From: Rossellomorea orangium
Lineage (GTDB): Bacteria; Bacillota; Bacilli; Bacillales; Bacillaceae_B
DNA length: 64,000 nt
Assembly (NCBI RefSeq): GCF_019334305.1
Contig: NZ_JAHWGH010000008.1
Location: 186,001-250,000 of the forward strand
Direction: 5' to 3'
In this document: positions 63,028 through 64,000 of the stretch, one piece after another
Layout: the number at the start of each line of letters is the position of its first letter
Numbering within the stretch: the first letter of the stretch is position 1
Notes under the pieces: model-generated
The model's input: the letters and a program-made list of their open reading frames with translations, nothing else
Databases searched by the model: none
What the model was told of the DNA's origin: nothing
Program-made: the position numbers and the translations under genes

Positions 63028-63642
63028 ATGATAACAACTATACTTACAGCCGCAGCTATTTATGTAGCAACTGGTATTGATTACCTTGTTATTTTAATTC
63101 TATTATTTTCACAAATTAAAAAAGGACAGGCAAAACATATTTGGTTAGGAAAGTATATTGGAACGATAATTGTTATAGGAGCAAGTCTTTTAGTTGCTTT
63201 TGGTGTTACTAACCTAATTCCTCAACAATGGGCTATAGGACTACTTGGGCTTTTACCAATTTACTTAGGTATAAAGATATGGATTAAGGGCGACGAGGAT
63301 GATGAAGGCAACATTTTATCGTTATTTTCCTCAGGTAGGTTTAATCAATTATTTGTAACGGTCACTTTTATTGTATTGTCTTCCAGTGCAGATGATTTTT
63401 CCATTTATGTACCGTATTTCACAACATTAAACGTGACTGAAATTATTGTCTCTATCATTACTTTTTTAATTATGATTGGAATTTTACTCTATGTCGGATA
63501 TCGTTTAGCCAACTTGGATTTCATATCGGAAAAAATTGAAAAGTATCAACGTTGGATTGTTCCAATTGTCTTCATAGGATTAGGAATTTATATTATGTTT
63601 GAAAATAGAACATTTAATGCCCTATTCACATTCCTGTTTTAA
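63028..63642 (+). CDS. cadD: CadD-family cadmium resistance transporter
   Basis: A 204-residue membrane protein with five to six helices; IYVATGIDYLVILILLFSQ at the start and SSSADDFSIYVPYF in the middle are features of the CadD/LysE-type family that lowers cytosolic Cd2+. GAGGAGG precedes the ATG. Its promoter has CadC-type operators, but the adjoining cadC copy is broken; the intact cadC 130 bp downstream could act on both promoters. Confidence 0.9.
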   Translation: MITTILTAAAIYVATGIDYLVILILLFSQIKKGQAKHIWLGKYIGTIIVIGASLLVAFGVTNLIPQQWAIGLLGLLPIYLGIKIWIKGDEDDEGNILSLFSSGRFNQLFVTVTFIVLSSSADDFSIYVPYFTTLNVTEIIVSIITFLIMIGILLYVGYRLANLDFISEKIEKYQRWIVPIVFIGLGIYIMFENRTFNALFTFLF

Positions 63643-63696
63643 TAAATAGTTGTACTAGTTAACAAGACAAAAGCATTAAGAAATGATTTGTATGAG

Positions 63697-63756
63697 ATTC
63701 ACTTGAATGTAATGGCGAAGAATGTGTATACTTTATTCAAGCGGACATTTGAATGA
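63697..63756 (+). promoter_or_regulatory. cadC promoter and CadC-type operator
   Basis: TTGAAT (63703) and TATACT (63727) are 18 bp apart, as in the cadD promoter. ATTCAAG...TTTGAATGA (63735-63756) repeats the operator seen there; a shorter palindrome ATTCACTTGAAT lies on the -35. Confidence 0.65.
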
Positions 63757-63769
63757 ATGAGGTGAGAAT

Positions 63770-64000
63770 ATGAGTAAAGCTACTTGTGAAATCTATTGCT
63801 ATGACGAAGAAAAGGTGAATCGTATACAAGGAGATTTAAAAACAGTGGATATTTCTAGTGTTGCCCAAATGTTAAAAGTGATTGCTGATGAAAATAGGGC
63901 AAAAATCACCTATGCTCTCTGCCAAGATGAAGAGCTTTGTGTATGTGATATCGCGAATATCGTAGGTGTTACTGTCGCAAATGCCTCCCATCATTTGAGA
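63770..64000 (+). CDS. cadC: CadC, ArsR-family metal-sensing repressor (3' end beyond window)
   Basis: The first 77 codons of a CadC-type repressor. Metal-ligand Cys are in ATCEIYCYD (positions equal to Cys7 and Cys11) and ELCVCDI (Cys58 and Cys60), and the ArsR winged-helix begins with VAQMLKVIADENRAKITYAL. The protein would release its operators upon binding Cd2+, Pb2+ or Zn2+. GAGGTG precedes the ATG. A cadA-type P-type ATPase gene may follow outside the window. Confidence 0.9.
   Translation, partial: MSKATCEIYCYDEEKVNRIQGDLKTVDISSVAQMLKVIADENRAKITYALCQDEELCVCDIANIVGVTVANASHHLR

Overview
This 64 kb window reads as ordinary chromosome of a spore-former-type member of the Bacillaceae (Bacillus/Rossellomorea-like). 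The evidence is moderately low GC, strong AGGAGG-type ribosome binding sites, frequent TTG/GTG starts, and gene order closely matching, as I recall it, the yut-yum-yui / mrp / pbpD-kapD-kapB / yug-pgi stretch of the Bacillus subtilis map. Family names here come from protein motifs and remembered synteny; no database search was run.

Layout. 1-9 kb: a 2-hydroxyacid dehydrogenase, Fe-S assembly proteins (NifU-like YutI, HesB/IscA-like YutM), small redox-type proteins (YuzD, YuzB), a cytochrome P450 behind a palindromic operator, a type II NADH dehydrogenase-like flavoprotein (YutJ), a PaiB-type flavin reductase-fold protein and ferredoxin-NADP reductase YumC. 9-20 kb: YumB, a Nudix hydrolase, the 41-residue zinc-knuckle protein YuiA, YuiB, the 3D-domain cell-wall protein YuiC, class I aldolase, a BtuF-like protein, YuiD, leucyl aminopeptidase, Na+/H+ antiporter YuiF, then YuzC and YuxO side by side. 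20-27 kb: a complete seven-gene Mrp Na+/H+ antiporter operon on the minus strand. 27-38 kb: YufK, a class A penicillin-binding protein, an MFS pump, KapD, KapB (without KinB), a cyclophilin lipoprotein, a Cu,Zn-SOD-like lipoprotein missing a copper ligand, PatB, YugF, and the AlaR/AlaT alanine transamination pair. 38-60 kb: an Xre-type regulator, an NSS-family sodium symporter, YugI, a stand-alone MEDS protein, an aldehyde dehydrogenase plus DUF779 pair under a CcpA-type site, a catalase between two PerR boxes, an arginine/ornithine catabolic block (enhancer-binding regulator, RocD, glutamate dehydrogenase), a second aldehyde dehydrogenase, a butanol-type alcohol dehydrogenase, Pgi, YugN, potassium channel YugO, a GNAT enzyme, an FMN-dependent alpha-hydroxy-acid oxidase and a von Willebrand A lipoprotein.

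From about 60.8 kb the character changes. The 3' half of a tRNA-Ala-like gene, still joined to its terminator, is followed by AT-rich sequence with a CzcO-like monooxygenase, two decayed transposase fragments, a broken cadC copy, a cadD cadmium transporter and an intact cadC running off the window. I read this as the left part of a genomic island integrated in a tRNA gene.

The most interesting non-gene structures are two intergenic arrays of a 21-bp-period repeat (one near 17.5 kb, its reverse complement near 53.9 kb), a dispersed terminator family sharing the same arm sequence, and the palindromes between the regulator with no recognisable GAFTGA motif and rocD. I found no rRNA, CRISPR array or intact prophage, and no clearly novel multi-gene system.
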